The notes: a model not told the origin generated them from the letters alone. 64,000 nucleotides of DNA from Shewanella putrefaciens (GCF_016406325.1 NZ_CP066370.1:3596001-3660000), one strand, 5' to 3'. Shown: positions 1 to 9,379, numbered from the stretch's first letter. Numbers and translations: made by a program.

Positions 1-1751
1 ATAGCTAACAAGCCAGCGTATTCACCTTGAGCGCCAGAGTTAGGTTGGATACACACGGCATCGTAACCCGTTACATTCACCAGCCATGAAGACAGTTCTT
101 CGATCAGTTGAGTGTAACCTTTGGCTTGATCCAGTGGGCAGAAGGGGTGCATGTTGGCAAATTCTGGCCAGCTTACGGGGATCATTTCAACCGCTGCGTT
201 TAACTTCATGGTGCATGAGCCCAATGAAATCATCGAGTAGTTCAGTGCTAAGTCTTTACTTTCGAGACGCTTGATATAACGCATCATCTCGGTTTCGCTT
301 TGGTAGCGATTAAAGGTTGGGTGGCTTAAAATCGCATCTTGGCGCACGAGTGCAGCAGGAATCGATTGGCTACCTTGGGCGACGATTTGCGCGTCTAACG
401 CGGCAACATCTAAACCATGGCCGGCACCTAAAATTACATCGAACAGGGCGTCGATATCGGTGCGCAGTGTCGTTTCATCTAAGCTCACGCCCACAGTGCC
501 ATCGGCATCAAAACGTAGGTTCATTTCAGCGGCCAGTGCGCGCGCATTCACGGCAGCAACATCTAAGCCTTTGATGCTGAGGGTATCGAACCAAGTGCTG
601 TTGACTAAGCTCACACCCTTCGCTTGTAAACCGGCCGCTAAAATATCGGCGAAACGGTGAATACGTGAAGCGATAGTTTTCAGGCCATCAGGGCCGTGGA
701 ATACGGCGTAGAAAGACGCCATGTTCGCTAACAGAATTTGTGCAGTACAAATATTTGAGTTGGCTTTTTCGCGGCGGATATGTTGCTCGCGAGTTTGCAT
801 CGCCATACGCAGTGCACGGTTACCACGGGCGTCTTTTGACACACCAATGATACGGCCAGGCATAGAGCGTTTATGTTCGTCACGGGCCACGAAGAAGGCA
901 GCGTGTGGACCACCAAAGCCCATTGGCACGCCAAAACGCTGCGCACTACCGAATACCACATCGGCGCCCATAGCGCCCGGTGATTTCAGTAACACTAACG
1001 ACATGATGTCAGCAGCCACAGTTACAATCACATTCTTGGCGCGCAATTCGGCGAATAATTCAGTGAAGTCAGTGATTTGACCGAAACGGTTAGTATATTG
1101 GAACAAGGCACCAAACAGCTCATGGTTAACGGCCTCAGATGCAGGGCCTACCACCACTTCAAAACCAAAACACTCAGCGCGGGTTTTTACTACGTCTAAG
1201 GTTTGCGGGAACACATCATCGGCAACGAAGAAGATATTGGCTTTTTTCGCTTTAGAAACTCGCTTGGCCAGCGCCATCGCTTCGGCCGCAGCAGTTGCTT
1301 CGTCAAGCAGTGACGCTGAAGCCAAATCTAATCCGGTTAAATCCATCGACACTTGTTGGAAGTTTAGAATGGCTTCTAAACGGCCTTGGGCGATCTCTGG
1401 CTGATAGGGCGTGTAAGCCGTGTACCAACCTGGATTTTCTAAGACGTTACGCAAAATCAAATTCGGGACTTGGGTACCGTAGTAACCCATACCAATGTAG
1501 CTTTTGAAGACTTGATTTTGTTTCGCTAAACCACGAATGTAAGCAATACCTTCGGCTTCGCCGCAGGAATCACCAATGCTCAACTCTTGGCTTAAACGGA
1601 TCGACTCAGGCACGATTTGCGCGGTCAAATCATCCAGTGACTCGGCACCAACATAGTTCAGCATGGCTTGCTGTTGACTGCTATCAGGGCCGATATGACG
1701 ACGTAGGAATAAATCATGCTGTTCTAACTGAGTGAGGGTTTGCTTGGTCAT
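1..1751 (-). CDS. gcvP: glycine dehydrogenase (P protein), N-terminal part, cut by window edge
   Basis: The reading frame starts at the ATG at 1751 and stays open to base 1, giving 583 codons of a protein that is usually about 960 residues. P protein decarboxylates glycine using pyridoxal phosphate and passes the aminomethyl group to lipoylated GcvH in the glycine cleavage complex. The N-terminus ([15 protein letters not shown], then RRHIGP) and the internal [11 protein letters not shown] motif are typical of GcvP. The lysine that binds the cofactor lies in the missing C-terminal half. It is the last gene of gcvT-gcvH-gcvP, separated from gcvH by 122 bases that contain a hairpin with a T-rich tail. 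Identification is secure; the 3' end cannot be judged. Confidence 0.96.
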   Translation of the reverse strand, partial: MTKQTLTQLEQHDLFLRRHIGPDSSQQQAMLNYVGAESLDDLTAQIVPESIRLSQELSIGDSCGEAEGIAYIRGLAKQNQVFKSYIGMGYYGTQVPNLILRNVLENPGWYTAYTPYQPEIAQGRLEAILNFQQVSMDLTGLDLASASLLDEATAAAEAMALAKRVSKAKKANIFFVADDVFPQTLDVVKTRAECFGFEVVVGPASEAVNHELFGALFQYTNRFGQITDFTELFAELRAKNVIVTVAADIMSLVLLKSPGAMGADVVFGSAQRFGVPMGFGGPHAAFFVARDEHKRSMPGRIIGVSKDARGNRALRMAMQTREQHIRREKANSNICTAQILLANMASFYAVFHGPDGLKTIASRIHRFADILAAGLQAKGVSLVNSTWFDTLSIKGLDVAAVNARALAAEMNLRFDADGTVGVSLDETTLRTDIDALFDVILGAGHGLDVAALDAQIVAQGSQSIPAALVRQDAILSHPTFNRYQSETEMMRYIKRLESKDLALNYSMISLGSCTMKLNAAVEMIPVSWPEFANMHPFCPLDQAKGYTQLIEELSSWLVNVTGYDAVCIQPNSGAQGEYAGLLA

Positions 1752-1830
1752 GTTAAACCTTGTTCCAGATTTGCCGTAACTCAGGACTGTAGGGTACTGA
1801 TTAACGGGCTATTGTTATGTCAAACTTGTG

Positions 1831-1862
1831 CTAAAACAAACGAAGCCCCTAAGGGCTTCGTT
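1831..1862 (-). terminator. terminator-like hairpin between gcvH and gcvP
   Basis: On the minus strand a perfect 10-bp stem (AACGAAGCCC / GGGCTTCGTT, arms 1839-1848 and 1853-1862, 4-base loop) is followed by TTTGTTTTAG. It sits just after the gcvH stop and before gcvP. It could end part of the gcvTH transcript so that gcvP is made by read-through or from its own promoter. Confidence 0.7.
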
Positions 1863-1873
1863 AGCATCGACGA

Positions 1874-2263
1874 TTATTCTTCGTCGATAACAGCTTGGTA
1901 ACCTTCTGCATCGAGCAGTGCGTCAACTTCTGTTTCATCAGAAGGCATTACGCGGAAGAACCAGCCTTCGCCGTAAGCGTCGCTGTTAACGAGTTCTGGA
2001 GAATCTTCCAGCGCTTCGTTCACGGCAATCACTTCGCCAGAAATGGGGGCATAAATGTCAGACGCCGCTTTTACTGATTCAGCTACGGCACAGTCATCAC
2101 CCGCCGTCACAGTGTCGCCCACTTCTGGGAGTTCAACGAAAACCATATCACCTAACAGCTCTTGGGCGTGCTCAGTGATACCAACTGTGTAGCTACCGTC
2201 TTCTTCCTTGCGGATCCATTCGTGTGAAGAGGCGTATTTCAGTTCTGTCGGAATATTGCTCAT
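1874..2263 (-). CDS. gcvH: glycine cleavage system H protein
   Basis: A 129-residue lipoyl carrier that shuttles the aminomethyl intermediate between the P, T and L proteins. The lipoylated lysine is Lys65 in the ESVKAASD motif. The N-terminus [16 protein letters not shown] and the C-terminal GEGWFF segment are typical. The frame is open further upstream into gcvT, but the ATG at 2263 is preceded by AAGGA at a good distance and gives the normal family length, so the longer reading is rejected. gcvT ends 25 bases upstream, which indicates one operon. Confidence 0.97.
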   Translation of the reverse strand: MSNIPTELKYASSHEWIRKEEDGSYTVGITEHAQELLGDMVFVELPEVGDTVTAGDDCAVAESVKAASDIYAPISGEVIAVNEALEDSPELVNSDAYGEGWFFRVMPSDETEVDALLDAEGYQAVIDEE

Positions 2264-2288
2264 TGTTCTTGGTCCTTGTTCCGTTTTT

Positions 2289-3383
2289 TTAAAATGCTTG
2301 TTTACCGTTGCGCACAAAGTTTGGCGCCACAACTCTAACAGCCACACGTTTTTTACGCATTTCGACTTCTGCCGTATCCCCAATCTGGTTAGGAACACGC
2401 GCCATCGCAATAGAATAGCCCAATGTTGGCGAGAAAGTCCCGCTGGTGATCACGCCTTGGTGCTCAACACCCGCTGCATCGGTGAAAAATACTGGCATAT
2501 CATGGCGTAACACGCCCTTTTCTTCCATCACTAGACCGACTAATTTGTCGGTTCCGGCATCGCGCAGGGCTTCAAGCGCCTTGCGGCCGATAAAGTCACG
2601 GTCGGTTGGTTCCCATGCGATGGTCCAGCCCATGTTGGCGGCCAATGGGTTGATGGTTTCGTCCATATCTAGGCCGTAGAGGTTCATACCGGCTTCGAGA
2701 CGTAATGTATCGCGAGCGCCTAAACCACAAGGTTTAACCCCTTGATCCAACAATGCTTGCCACAAGGCTTGGGCTTCATCTTCTGGGACGATAATCTCGT
2801 AGCCCGCTTCACCTGTGTAACCTGTGGTCGCAATAAATAGTGAGCCAGCTTGCTTACCGAAGAATGGCTTCATACCTTCGATGGCGGCGTTTTGGTCTGC
2901 GCTGAATACGGCGGCGGCTTTGGCTTTTGCATTCGGGCCTTGAACAGCGATCATCGCCAGTTCAGGGCGCTCAGTCACAGTGATATCAAAACCTTGGGAT
3001 TGCTTGGCGATCCACGCTAAATCTTTTTCGCGGGTCGCGCTGTTGACGACAACGCGGTAGAAAGTGTCGGTGAGGTAGTACGTAATAAGGTCGTCGATGA
3101 TGCCGGCATTTTCATCTAACATGCCACTGTATAAGGCTTTACCTGGCACTTTAAGTCTAGCCACATCGTTTGCGAGCAACTTACGCAGGAATGCACACGC
3201 GTCGGTTCCGGTTACATCAACCACAGTCATGTGGGAAACGTCGAACATACCTGCATCTTGGCGTACTGCGTGGTGTTCTTCGATTTGGGAACCATAGTTG
3301 AGGGGCATATCCCAACCGTGGAAGTCGACCATCTTAGCGTTTGATTCTAAGTGCTTGTTAAACAGAATAGTTTTATTAGCCAT
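2289..3383 (-). CDS. gcvT: aminomethyltransferase (glycine cleavage T protein)
   Basis: This 364-residue T protein transfers the methylene group from GcvH-bound aminomethyl to tetrahydrofolate and releases ammonia. It covers the full family length, with the N-terminal GcvT fold ([22 protein letters not shown]), the [10 protein letters not shown] segment and the C-terminal barrel ([15 protein letters not shown]). It is the first gene of gcvT-gcvH-gcvP. The 250 bases upstream contain short inverted repeats but no recognisable glycine riboswitch aptamer. Confidence 0.97.
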   Translation of the reverse strand: MANKTILFNKHLESNAKMVDFHGWDMPLNYGSQIEEHHAVRQDAGMFDVSHMTVVDVTGTDACAFLRKLLANDVARLKVPGKALYSGMLDENAGIIDDLITYYLTDTFYRVVVNSATREKDLAWIAKQSQGFDITVTERPELAMIAVQGPNAKAKAAAVFSADQNAAIEGMKPFFGKQAGSLFIATTGYTGEAGYEIIVPEDEAQALWQALLDQGVKPCGLGARDTLRLEAGMNLYGLDMDETINPLAANMGWTIAWEPTDRDFIGRKALEALRDAGTDKLVGLVMEEKGVLRHDMPVFFTDAAGVEHQGVITSGTFSPTLGYSIAMARVPNQIGDTAEVEMRKKRVAVRVVAPNFVRNGKQAF

Positions 3384-3541
3384 TGTTATCCCTTTTGTGC
3401 GGCCTTTTTCAGGTCTCTGCCTAGTGTAGGGTGTAGATACTAGGGTCTAAAATGCGGCGAAATTATACCTTGCGTCACAAATTTGTATACAGGATATTTT
3501 TCTAATCCGAAGCCAATGTCATTAGATTTTCTCATCTTCAA

Positions 3542-3613
3542 CATGTAATTTTTTTACATGCAAAGACCAGATTTGCGCAGCTTGCAGCCAAATTGCTGAT
3601 ATTGTCAGCAATT
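3542..3613. promoter_or_regulatory. two inverted repeats upstream of gcvT
   Basis: Two perfect inverted repeats lie in the gap between gcvT and ubiI: CATGTAA-TTTTT-TTACATG at 3542-3560 and AATTGCTGA-TATTG-TCAGCAATT at 3591-3613. Neither has a clear U-tract. They could be operators for gcvT or a weak 3' hairpin for ubiI; the sequence alone does not decide. Confidence 0.3.
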
Positions 3614-3637
3614 CTGATCACATTAGCGCAACCGAGG

Positions 3638-4861
3638 CTAACGACATAACTTAGGCAGCGACGACTTATTGCCCATGGCCTGTTGCATGAACACTGTTTT
3701 CAGCCCAGCGACATTATCAACTAGGTTTAATCCCAAATCGCGAATGGCCTTTTTGACCGGATTTGAACCTTCGAATAGGCGTTTAAAGCCTTCCATCGCC
3801 GCAATCATCTCCATCGCATCGGCCTTGCGCCAACGCTCTAACGCACGCAAGTGTGCATAGTCCCCAATATCCTTACCTGCTGTATGTAGCTCACTGACCA
3901 CTTCGATAATACTCGCCGCATCTAAAAAGCCGAGGTTAACCCCTTGGCCAGCCAGCGGATGAATCGTATGAGCCGCATCGCCTGCTAATAACAGGCGGTG
4001 ACGGGCAAAATGGCGGGCGTAGCGCATTCGCAATGGGAAGGCTTGGCGCTCACTTTCAAGCTTGCAAATCCCGAGGCGGCCATCGAAGGCGGCGGTTAAG
4101 CTACGCTCAAATTGCACTTTGTCCATCGCCAGTAATTCAGTGGCGCGCTCGGGCGGTACCGACCAGACGATGGAGCAGAGATTGTCTTCATACAAAGGTA
4201 AAAATGCCAAAGGGCCGTCCTGTAAAAACACTTGGCGGGCGGTGGCAAGGTGCGGTAATTCCGTACGGATAGTTGCAACAATCGCGTGATGACCATAATC
4301 CCAAAACGTCAATGGGATCTTGCACTGCTCACGTACCCAAGAGTTGGCGCCATCGGCGGCGATCACCAAGGCTGCACTAACACTTTCGATTTCAGAATCG
4401 GCGCTATCGGCTAAGGTCAACCAAGCCTCACGATCACCAAAGGCAATGCGCTCGAGGCGGTGGTTTTGGATATGGGTAATATTGTCAAACTCACTGGCAC
4501 GTTTGGCGAGGGCAAAGCTAATGGCGTCGTTTTCGATAATCGCGCCGAGGCTAGGCTCACTGATACTACTGGCATCGAAGGCAATTTTGCCAAAACCGTC
4601 TTTATCCCACACCGCCATTTTTTGATAAGGCGTGGCACGGTTTGTATCTAAGTATGTCCACGCACCTAAGTGTTCCAATAAGCGTTGACTCGCCTTATTG
4701 ATGGCACTCACCCGCAAACGCGGTTCGCCGACAACGGCCTGTGTATGGCCCGCATCAATAACGACGACATTTAAATCGGCCTGCGCCAATCCAATCGCGG
4801 TGGCGAGTCCCACCATGCCGCCACCCACAATGGCAATGTCATAGGCTTGTGAACTTAACAT
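3638..4861 (-). CDS. ubiI: FAD-dependent 2-octaprenylphenol hydroxylase UbiI (VisC)
   Basis: A 407-residue flavoprotein monooxygenase of the UbiH/UbiI/UbiF family that hydroxylates the ubiquinone precursor ring (C5 in E. coli UbiI). The N-terminal dinucleotide-binding GGGMVG is at about residues 14-19; the second FAD motif LLLAGDAAHTIHPLAGQGVNLG is near residue 290. Long stretches (WDKDGFGKIAFD, IPLTFWDYGHHAIVATIRTE) resemble E. coli VisC more than UbiH, which fixes the assignment. AAGGATG precedes the ATG. It lies 42 bases after ubiH and probably forms an operon with it and ygfB. Confidence 0.93.
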   Translation of the reverse strand: MLSSQAYDIAIVGGGMVGLATAIGLAQADLNVVVIDAGHTQAVVGEPRLRVSAINKASQRLLEHLGAWTYLDTNRATPYQKMAVWDKDGFGKIAFDASSISEPSLGAIIENDAISFALAKRASEFDNITHIQNHRLERIAFGDREAWLTLADSADSEIESVSAALVIAADGANSWVREQCKIPLTFWDYGHHAIVATIRTELPHLATARQVFLQDGPLAFLPLYEDNLCSIVWSVPPERATELLAMDKVQFERSLTAAFDGRLGICKLESERQAFPLRMRYARHFARHRLLLAGDAAHTIHPLAGQGVNLGFLDAASIIEVVSELHTAGKDIGDYAHLRALERWRKADAMEMIAAMEGFKRLFEGSNPVKKAIRDLGLNLVDNVAGLKTVFMQQAMGNKSSLPKLCR

Positions 4862-4903
4862 GGGTACATCCTTTTCGCGTTGCGATACCAGTAAATTGCT
4901 GTG

Positions 4904-6142
4904 TTATTTCCAACCCATCGCTTTTTGAGCGACGGGGGTTTTGAGTGGCGGAAACCAAGACAAGAGCCGTAATCCTAAATTACGCCCAAGGGCCAAGGGC
5001 CAGTATTGGTTGGAGAAGCCACGAACTAAAAATTCGATATTACGGATAGTGGTATTTCTGTCGTCCTCGCGGGCATGAAGGTACGCATGGGTCACAGCGG
5101 CAGAGCCGATATCCTCCCCCTGTGCTAGCGCCGATTTGACTACCTCAAGCAAGCTGACTACATCCCTTAGCCCTAAGTTAAAGCCTTGCCCTGCAATCGG
5201 ATGCAGCGTCTGCGCCGCATTGCCGATAAACACACATCTATGGTGGATTGGCCTTGGCATATAAGACAAATTAAGCGGATACGCATGGCGCGCGCTAACA
5301 TCGATAAACGTGCCCGCACGATAACCAAAGGCCTGTTGCAGCGCCGCTAAAAATTCGGCCTTAGGCACGGTTTGCATCTGCTTAGCCCGCGCATTATCGA
5401 GGGCCCATACGAGGGATAAACGCGGTTGGCCTTGGCTATCGCCCATAGGTAGCAGTGCTAAGGGACCTGTCTCGGTAAAACGCTCGTAGGCCCAATGTTT
5501 TTGAGGCCTATTGGTTGGCAAATCAGCGGTTTGAATATTGGCAATAATCGCAGTTTGCTCGAACGCCACTTGGGTAATGGGCAGATTAAAACTGCTGCGC
5601 ACTTTAGATTGTAAACCATCGGCGGCGACCACAAGTTTGGCGTGAATGCGCTCGCCCGTATCAAGCACTAAGGTGTGACCTTCGACTGCGGCTTCTACTT
5701 GGTCAAGCTTAGCGGGGCAGTAAAGTTTAACCTCGCTCTTATGTAACTCGTTAAACAGCACTTGGCCGACACGTTCAAGCTCGACTACTTGGCCTAGGGC
5801 ATCTAAATGAAACTGTGCCGCATTTAACTCTGTCATACCAAAATGGCCGCGATCCGACACATGGATATTTTCAATCGCCGTGCCCAAATGGGCGAGCTTT
5901 TGCCATAAACCTAAGCGGGATAATTCAAAGACAGAACCATGGGCAATGGCAATAGAGCGGGCATCGAATCCGGGGTGTTGCTTATCGGGAAGGTGTGCCT
6001 CAACTAAGGCAACAGAAAGTGGGGCTGTTGTGTGGGAAAGGCGCGCGAGTGCCAACGCCAAGATTGCCCCCGCCATGGCACCGCCTACAATCGCGATGTC
6101 GACGTTTTGAACTGAAGTATCCATGTGATTCGTTACCGTCAT
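4904..6142 (-). CDS. ubiH: 2-octaprenyl-6-methoxyphenyl hydroxylase UbiH
   Basis: A 412-residue FAD monooxygenase of ubiquinone biosynthesis. IVGGAMAG near residues 16-23 is the nucleotide-binding loop; HPGFDARSIAIAHG, VHVSDRGHFGMTELNA-like and GNAAQTLHPIAGQGFNLGLRD segments match UbiH. The frame extends 23 codons further upstream, but the extra residues are not family-like, so I start at the ATG at 6142 (MTVTNHMDTS); the Met six codons later is an alternative. It lies between ygfB and ubiI. The pepP gene that separates ygfB and ubiH in E. coli is absent here. Confidence 0.92.
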   Translation of the reverse strand: MTVTNHMDTSVQNVDIAIVGGAMAGAILALALARLSHTTAPLSVALVEAHLPDKQHPGFDARSIAIAHGSVFELSRLGLWQKLAHLGTAIENIHVSDRGHFGMTELNAAQFHLDALGQVVELERVGQVLFNELHKSEVKLYCPAKLDQVEAAVEGHTLVLDTGERIHAKLVVAADGLQSKVRSSFNLPITQVAFEQTAIIANIQTADLPTNRPQKHWAYERFTETGPLALLPMGDSQGQPRLSLVWALDNARAKQMQTVPKAEFLAALQQAFGYRAGTFIDVSARHAYPLNLSYMPRPIHHRCVFIGNAAQTLHPIAGQGFNLGLRDVVSLLEVVKSALAQGEDIGSAAVTHAYLHAREDDRNTTIRNIEFLVRGFSNQYWPLALGRNLGLRLLSWFPPLKTPVAQKAMGWK

Positions 6143-6265
6143 GGGGATCTCATTCAAGCTATGGCATGATCCTAAAAAGTAGAACCATGTACTAAAAGGC
6201 TGAATCTGCAAATGTTGGGGAAGCGTATCAACCTTTTTACATCAAATTAGTTCACTCGTCAGGCA

Positions 6266-6841
6266 TTAGTGAACAACAGCGGTGTCGTCATCCTCACCGT
6301 GCGGGATCTCTGGGCCGAATTCCGAATAACACATAATGGCGGCGATTCGCACAAACTCCAGCAACTCGATATAGGCAGTTTCAGACTCTTCATCATCAAC
6401 GACATCAAATTCTACTTGGGCTATTTCGGCTAAATCCTTAATCACTTCACGCACTTCAACTGAGGCCTGATTGAGTTTTGGCTGAATAATAGCAATACCC
6501 GTTAAGAAACTTTGTGCCCAAAGGGACAGCGCCTCTACACGTTTACTGAGCGGCTCTTCCTCTTCGGGTAGTAAAGGAGTAAAACCAAATTCAAAGTCCA
6601 CTAAACGCGCAACCGAATCTTGGAATAACTCACACACTAATTGATGTAACTGCGCAGGCAGTGGTTGACCATCGTTCATCAAGTCGAATAAGGGCTTAAT
6701 CCACATATCGCCGGTTTGCTCTACGCCACCGCAGATTAAACCCACGAGGGCACCGTGAACTTCCACGGGATGCTGACCAATTTCAGCCGCATCTAAGGCT
6801 ATTTTTAAGCTCTCAATGCGTAACGAAGGAGGGGTAGCCAT
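6266..6841 (-). CDS. ygfB: YgfB/UPF0149 family protein
   Basis: A 191-residue protein of the UPF0149 (YgfB/YecA) family, close to the E. coli length of 192. The family features are the early HGALVGLICGG segment, an acidic middle part (LLPEEEEPLS) and the C-terminal SETAYIELLEFVRIAAIM helix. The frame opens 20 codons earlier, but the ATG at 6841 (MATPPSLR) gives the normal length and has a GGAA upstream. It is the first gene of the run to ubiH and ubiI and is divergent from zapA. Its molecular role is not evident from sequence. Confidence 0.88.
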   Translation of the reverse strand: MATPPSLRIESLKIALDAAEIGQHPVEVHGALVGLICGGVEQTGDMWIKPLFDLMNDGQPLPAQLHQLVCELFQDSVARLVDFEFGFTPLLPEEEEPLSKRVEALSLWAQSFLTGIAIIQPKLNQASVEVREVIKDLAEIAQVEFDVVDDEESETAYIELLEFVRIAAIMCYSEFGPEIPHGEDDDTAVVH

Positions 6842-7068
6842 ATCAGATTCCAATAAGAATTTTCCAGCAGCAATGCTAGCAGAGATAAAGACTTGAACCA
6901 ATACTGAATCCTGTTTATGCCAAAATCACCAGTAGATTTTTGGCAACTGCTCACACAAGCAGCAAACACAACGGTGAATACACAATCCATTTGCAGCTTA
7001 CCTTGCACTTTTAAGATCAGCCCTATATAGTCCGGCCTATCGATGCCAATAAAAGGATCATCCGCAAC

Positions 7069-7371
7069 ATGAGTAATAGTGCAGTTGAAATCACCCTGCT
7101 TGGGCGCACCTACTCTATCGCTTGTCCTAAAGGGCAAGAGGATGCCTTGCGTATAGTGGCAACTGGGGTTGAGCAACAGCTTACCTCTCTGAAAAATCGC
7201 ACTAATAGTTTAAGCCGTGAAGAAATTGCTATTATGGCGGCGCTGAATATTGGACACGAGTTGTTCCAAGAAAAGCAAAAAAATAAAGATTATATGAAAC
7301 AAATGGATGACCGCATTAGTCTGTTGCAGTCAACCCTCGAGAATGCCTTAGTTGAGCGTTCAACTAAATAG
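7069..7371 (+). CDS. zapA: cell division protein ZapA
   Basis: A 100-residue FtsZ-ring stabiliser. The N-terminal beta part (VEITLLGRTYSIACPKGQEDALR) and the long C-terminal coiled-coil helix (MAALNIGHELFQEKQKNKDYMKQMDDRISLLQSTLENAL) are the ZapA pattern. It acts in the cytoplasm by cross-linking FtsZ protofilaments. AAAAGGA precedes the ATG. It is followed by the 6S RNA gene and ygfA, the usual gammaproteobacterial order. Confidence 0.95.
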   Translation: MSNSAVEITLLGRTYSIACPKGQEDALRIVATGVEQQLTSLKNRTNSLSREEIAIMAALNIGHELFQEKQKNKDYMKQMDDRISLLQSTLENALVERSTK

Positions 7372-7486
7372 ATTTAAACTGTGCAACTTGGTTATTTAGC
7401 CACTCAATTTCAGACAAGAGTTGTACAGTGAATAGTTAAACTGACCTATACTCTTAGGGCAATGTTTAACGATTCGATACCGTTTT

Positions 7487-7668
7487 TGCTCCCTGGGGTG
7501 CAGGCCAACTGGTAATGTCCCTGTGCCGATAATTTTGATCTCAGGGTGAATGCTTTACTGACATTGAGCATGCTCGGCTCGTACCGAGAAGCCTTAGGAA
7601 GTAATCATTTACCCGCCTTGAACCTACGGTTCAAGGGCTACACCGGTAGCGGCATTCTGGGGAGCATC
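7487..7668 (+). ncRNA. ssrS: 6S RNA
   Basis: About 180 bases between zapA and ygfA match 6S RNA, the global regulator that mimics an open promoter and binds sigma-70 RNA polymerase. The recognisable parts are GAGCATGCTCGG followed by ACCGAGAAGCCTTA, the CTTGAACC/GGTTCAAGGGCTACA arm, and closing strands GCTCCCTGGGGTGC (7489-7502) and GCATTCTGGGGAGC (7652-7665), which pair imperfectly. Ends are estimated from the closing stem to within a few bases. Confidence 0.93.
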
Positions 7669-7676
7669 TTAATTCT

Positions 7677-8336
7677 ATGTCTACATCAGCCAAACTTTCT
7701 TATTTCAGCGTCCAAAACAAAACGGCACACCTTGCCGATGATGCTGCAATCCATTTAAAAGCAAGCCGCAATCAGTTACGCAAAACTATCCGAGCAGCCC
7801 GTAATGCCCTGTCCGCAACAGAGCAAAACCAAGCAAGCCTCTGTGCCAGCCAGAAAATGCTCGATGAATTGCAGGCTAAAAAAGCACAGCATGTGGCCTT
7901 GTATTTAACTCACGATGGCGAACTTGCTACACCACCGTTGATCCATGCACTATGGCAATTGGGCATAAACACCTATCTCCCAAGGCTGCATCCCTTTAAT
8001 GCCGGACAATTGTTATTCTTGCATTACACCGCAGATACCCTGATGCAACCCAATCAATTCGGCATCTTAGAACCTAAGTTAGATGTGCGCGCCATTATCC
8101 CCGTGACAGCGCTAGATGTGGTTATCACGCCCTTAGTGGCTTTTGATTTAATGGGAAATCGTATGGGCATGGGCGGCGGCTATTACGATAGGACGCTGGC
8201 AAACTGGCAGCTTAAAGGTAAACCTTTGCCTATGGGTTACGCCCATGATTGTCAGCAAGTTGCGAGTTTGCCCTGCGAGCATTGGGATGTACCTTTACCT
8301 ATTATCATCACCCCAAGTCGCGTGCTGACGTTTTAA
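7677..8336 (+). CDS. ygfA: 5-formyltetrahydrofolate cyclo-ligase
   Basis: A 219-residue 5-FCL family enzyme that converts 5-formyl-THF to 5,10-methenyl-THF with ATP. The motif GMGGGYYDR (about residues 162-170) and the N-terminal LRKTIRAARNALS helix are diagnostic. The N-terminus is about 27 residues longer than expected, but no other ATG, GTG or TTG start lies between. The start is only about 9 bases beyond the 6S RNA end; the only purine-rich sequence, GGGGAG at 7659-7664, lies inside the 6S closing stem. Co-transcription with 6S RNA is known in E. coli. Confidence 0.92.
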   Translation: MSTSAKLSYFSVQNKTAHLADDAAIHLKASRNQLRKTIRAARNALSATEQNQASLCASQKMLDELQAKKAQHVALYLTHDGELATPPLIHALWQLGINTYLPRLHPFNAGQLLFLHYTADTLMQPNQFGILEPKLDVRAIIPVTALDVVITPLVAFDLMGNRMGMGGGYYDRTLANWQLKGKPLPMGYAHDCQQVASLPCEHWDVPLPIIITPSRVLTF

Positions 8337-8343
8337 AAAAGAA

Positions 8344-8388
8344 GGTGCTAGGTGCTAGGTGCTAGGTGCTAGGTGCTAGGTGCTAGGT
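8344..8388. repeat. tandem heptamer repeat, six copies of GGTGCTA
   Basis: Six perfect head-to-tail copies of GGTGCTA run from 8344 to 8385, followed by GGT. The repeat begins eight bases after the ygfA stop. Related but imperfect CTAGG-type sequence continues to about 8423. Such an array may change copy number by replication slippage. Confidence 0.95.
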
Positions 8389-8391
8389 AAT

Positions 8392-8431
8392 TAGATTCTA
8401 GGGCCTAGGGCCTAAAATCTAGATTTTTCTT
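8392..8431 (+). terminator. probable terminator after ygfA
   Basis: TAGATTCTAGG (8392-8402) pairs with CCTAAAATCTA (8411-8421) apart from one mismatch, around loop GCCTAGGG, and is followed by GATTTTTCTTT. It lies between convergent ygfA and folM and fits a rho-independent terminator for ygfA. Confidence 0.6.
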
Positions 8432-9150
8432 TACCTTAAATGCCGACCACCATCGACATGATGGCTGCGCCCCGTGACATAGCGGCTATTTAGCAGATAT
8501 TCCACTAAGTCGATAATCTCTTCATTCCCCGCCTCTTTTGGCAGCAGTGCTTTAGCTAAGGTTTTTTGCTGATAGGCTTCATCATCGCCTTGATTAAATA
8601 GGATCATCGCTGGTGCAATCGAATTGACTTTCACTTCGGGGGCGAATTTAGCCGCAAAGGACAAAGTTAAATTATGTAGCGCCGCTTTACTGGCGGCATA
8701 AGCGATATGTTTAGCACTGCCCTTTTCGGCCACATAGTCGGTGATATGGATGATATCGCTGGCACCAATCTCCTCTTCTGCTCCCGCTTGCAACTGCGAT
8801 GCTAACGCCAAATTCAATTGATAAGGTACGCTTACGTGCACCTGCATCATCCGCTGTATCACTTCACTGGCAGTAAAGGTTTGACTGCTATCCGCCAACC
8901 AATCCGAGGCGTTATGGATAATGGCGCGGATCTTTGGATACTGGCCCAATTGATCAATTAAGCCTTGTACCTGAACATTGTCGTAAAAGTCACATTGAAT
9001 TAAAGTCGCGCCCAAAACCCGCAGCTTATCAATACTCGGATAATGGCTACGATAGGTGCCAATCACACTATGACCTTGGGCAAGAAGATGTTTGGCTAAG
9101 GCGTATCCGATACGCTTACCCACGCCTGTGATGATGATGGGAGATGTCAT
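8431..9150 (-). CDS. folM: dihydromonapterin reductase FolM-like short-chain dehydrogenase
   Basis: A 239-residue short-chain dehydrogenase/reductase. The N-terminal TGVGKRIGYALA has the arginine-containing cofactor loop typical of pteridine reductases and FolM; the catalytic YAASK motif follows a HITDY segment; and NSIAPAMILFNQ is the C-terminal loop. FolM reduces dihydromonapterin to tetrahydromonapterin, and can act as an alternative dihydrofolate reductase. It is convergent with ygfA, another folate gene. The assignment rests on overall resemblance; another SDR substrate cannot be excluded. Confidence 0.8.
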   Translation of the reverse strand: MTSPIIITGVGKRIGYALAKHLLAQGHSVIGTYRSHYPSIDKLRVLGATLIQCDFYDNVQVQGLIDQLGQYPKIRAIIHNASDWLADSSQTFTASEVIQRMMQVHVSVPYQLNLALASQLQAGAEEEIGASDIIHITDYVAEKGSAKHIAYAASKAALHNLTLSFAAKFAPEVKVNSIAPAMILFNQGDDEAYQQKTLAKALLPKEAGNEEIIDLVEYLLNSRYVTGRSHHVDGGRHLR

Positions 9151-9356
9151 ACTTATCCTTTTGAGTCGTTATTTGTCAGGCTTTACCTTGTTCACTTAAA
9201 AATCAGCAATCAAGTTAAACTGATGAATAACCAAGATGTTACTGCAATCATTTGAATTTAACCTAACAAAAAGCCAAATGAGATGCTGATCTGTTCTACA
9301 ATCGCTTCGATCTAAAACCCTTTATGCTGCGTATAGGGTAGAAGAAAACTGAGCCT

Positions 9357-9379
9357 TAAGTTCTCAAGCCGAGAACTTA
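9357..9379. promoter_or_regulatory. perfect inverted repeat upstream of the DCC-family gene
   Basis: TAAGTTCTC (9357-9365) and GAGAACTTA (9371-9379) form a perfect 9-bp inverted repeat with a 5-base spacer, 39 bases before the ATG at 9418. There is no U-tract after it, so an operator is more likely than a terminator. The binding protein is unknown. Confidence 0.4.

Noticed and set aside
2264..2410. Longer GcvH with 49 extra N-terminal residues
   Set aside because: The extension overlaps gcvT and is not family-like; the ATG at 2263 has a good ribosome binding site.
3384..3637. Glycine riboswitch before gcvT
   Set aside because: The conserved aptamer cores expected of a one- or two-domain glycine riboswitch were not found on the minus strand; only short inverted repeats are present.
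3669..6195. Many plus-strand frames across ubiI and ubiH
   Set aside because: They are antisense shadows of clearly homologous minus-strand genes and lack ribosome binding sites.
8344..8388. CRISPR-like array
   Set aside because: The copies are 7 bases long and adjacent with no spacers, and no cas gene is in the window.
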